Below, piece after piece: positions 31,307 to 31,361 of a stretch of DNA of 31,361 nucleotides. Positions within the stretch are counted from its first letter, which is position 1, and each line of letters begins with the position of its first letter. The stretch comes from CAZPWQ01 sp964590495 (GTDB lineage Bacteria > Bacteroidota > Rhodothermia > Balneolales > Balneolaceae). The translations under genes were made by a program, and so were the position numbers. A model generated the notes under the pieces. The model was not told the DNA's origin, searched no databases, and saw only the letters and a list, made by a program, of their open reading frames with translations. The stretch is taken from positions 1-31,361 of the forward strand of contig CAZPWQ010000030.1 of the NCBI GenBank assembly GCA_964590495.1, read 5' to 3'.

Positions 31307-31361
31307 GAGGCTGTCCAAAAAGTCATTTTTCAATAAATATCAGTTAATTTTTTTAAGATTT
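31307..31361 (+). mobile_element. Possible insertion-sequence terminal end (continues past window)
   Basis: The gaggctgtccaaaaagtc at 31307-31324 has the look of an IS terminal repeat: it begins GAGnCTGTC like the 13709-13812 element and, from memory, like several Bacteroidota IS1182-type ends. No transposase is visible because the window ends 37 bp later, so this is tentative. Confidence 0.3.

Noticed and set aside
1..31361. Phage, CRISPR or dedicated anti-phage defence system
   Set aside because: No cas, integrase, toxin-antitoxin, restriction or known defence-domain genes and no spacer-repeat array were seen.

Overview
The window looks like chromosomal DNA from a member of the Bacteroidota/Balneolota group. 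The evidence is a SusC/SusD pair with its own ECF sigma factor and FecR anti-sigma factor, many lipoproteins, a multi-domain LTD surface protein with an FlgD/CHU_C-like C-terminus, and several intergenic TAnnTTTG boxes of the Bacteroidetes promoter type. The exact genus is not certain; Balneolaceae is my best guess. No rRNA, tRNA, CRISPR array or complete insertion sequence was seen.

Layout. 1-553 is the 3' end of an Nramp-type metal transporter. 597-6424 encodes exported enzymes: a trypsin-like protease lipoprotein, a PBP4/DacB-type D,D-peptidase lipoprotein (minus strand), an N-acyl-D-amino-acid-deacylase-like lipoprotein whose usual metal site is remodelled, and an M14 zinc carboxypeptidase. 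6497-14404 (all minus strand) is a cell-surface signalling and uptake block, in transcription order: ECF sigma, FecR, SusC with an STN domain, SusD, and a class A beta-lactamase-like lipoprotein. A strong intrinsic terminator lies between susD and the last gene. A 104-bp inverted-repeat element, probably a MITE, sits between sigma and fecR. 14691-17891 holds a DUF21/CBS membrane protein and a divergent ABC-F ATPase. 17951-21915 holds a VOC-family protein, Cu/Zn superoxide dismutase, glycyl-tRNA synthetase and aspartate-semialdehyde dehydrogenase. 22060-27522 holds a small unknown protein and a 1620-residue surface protein with five Ig-LTD units. 27704-31217 holds glutamate racemase, a SpoU-type RNA methyltransferase and an ALDH7-type aldehyde dehydrogenase.

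How the genes may work together. The sigma/FecR/STN-SusC set is a standard trans-envelope signalling module: substrate binding at SusCD should be relayed through FecR to the sigma factor. Next to it are four exported hydrolases related to peptide, D-amino-acid or peptidoglycan chemistry, so one possible reading is a peptide or muropeptide scavenging locus. That is inference from neighbourhood only.

Non-coding structure. The clearest non-coding feature is the repeats and hairpins in gaps between convergent genes. They include a dispersed GCRGAT-type repeat (three places), a GTCCCGA-stem repeat, a TACGCATTACG-type palindromic repeat, a 15-bp perfect stem after the ABC-F gene and a classic terminator after sodC. 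All gaps between genes are shorter than 300 bp.
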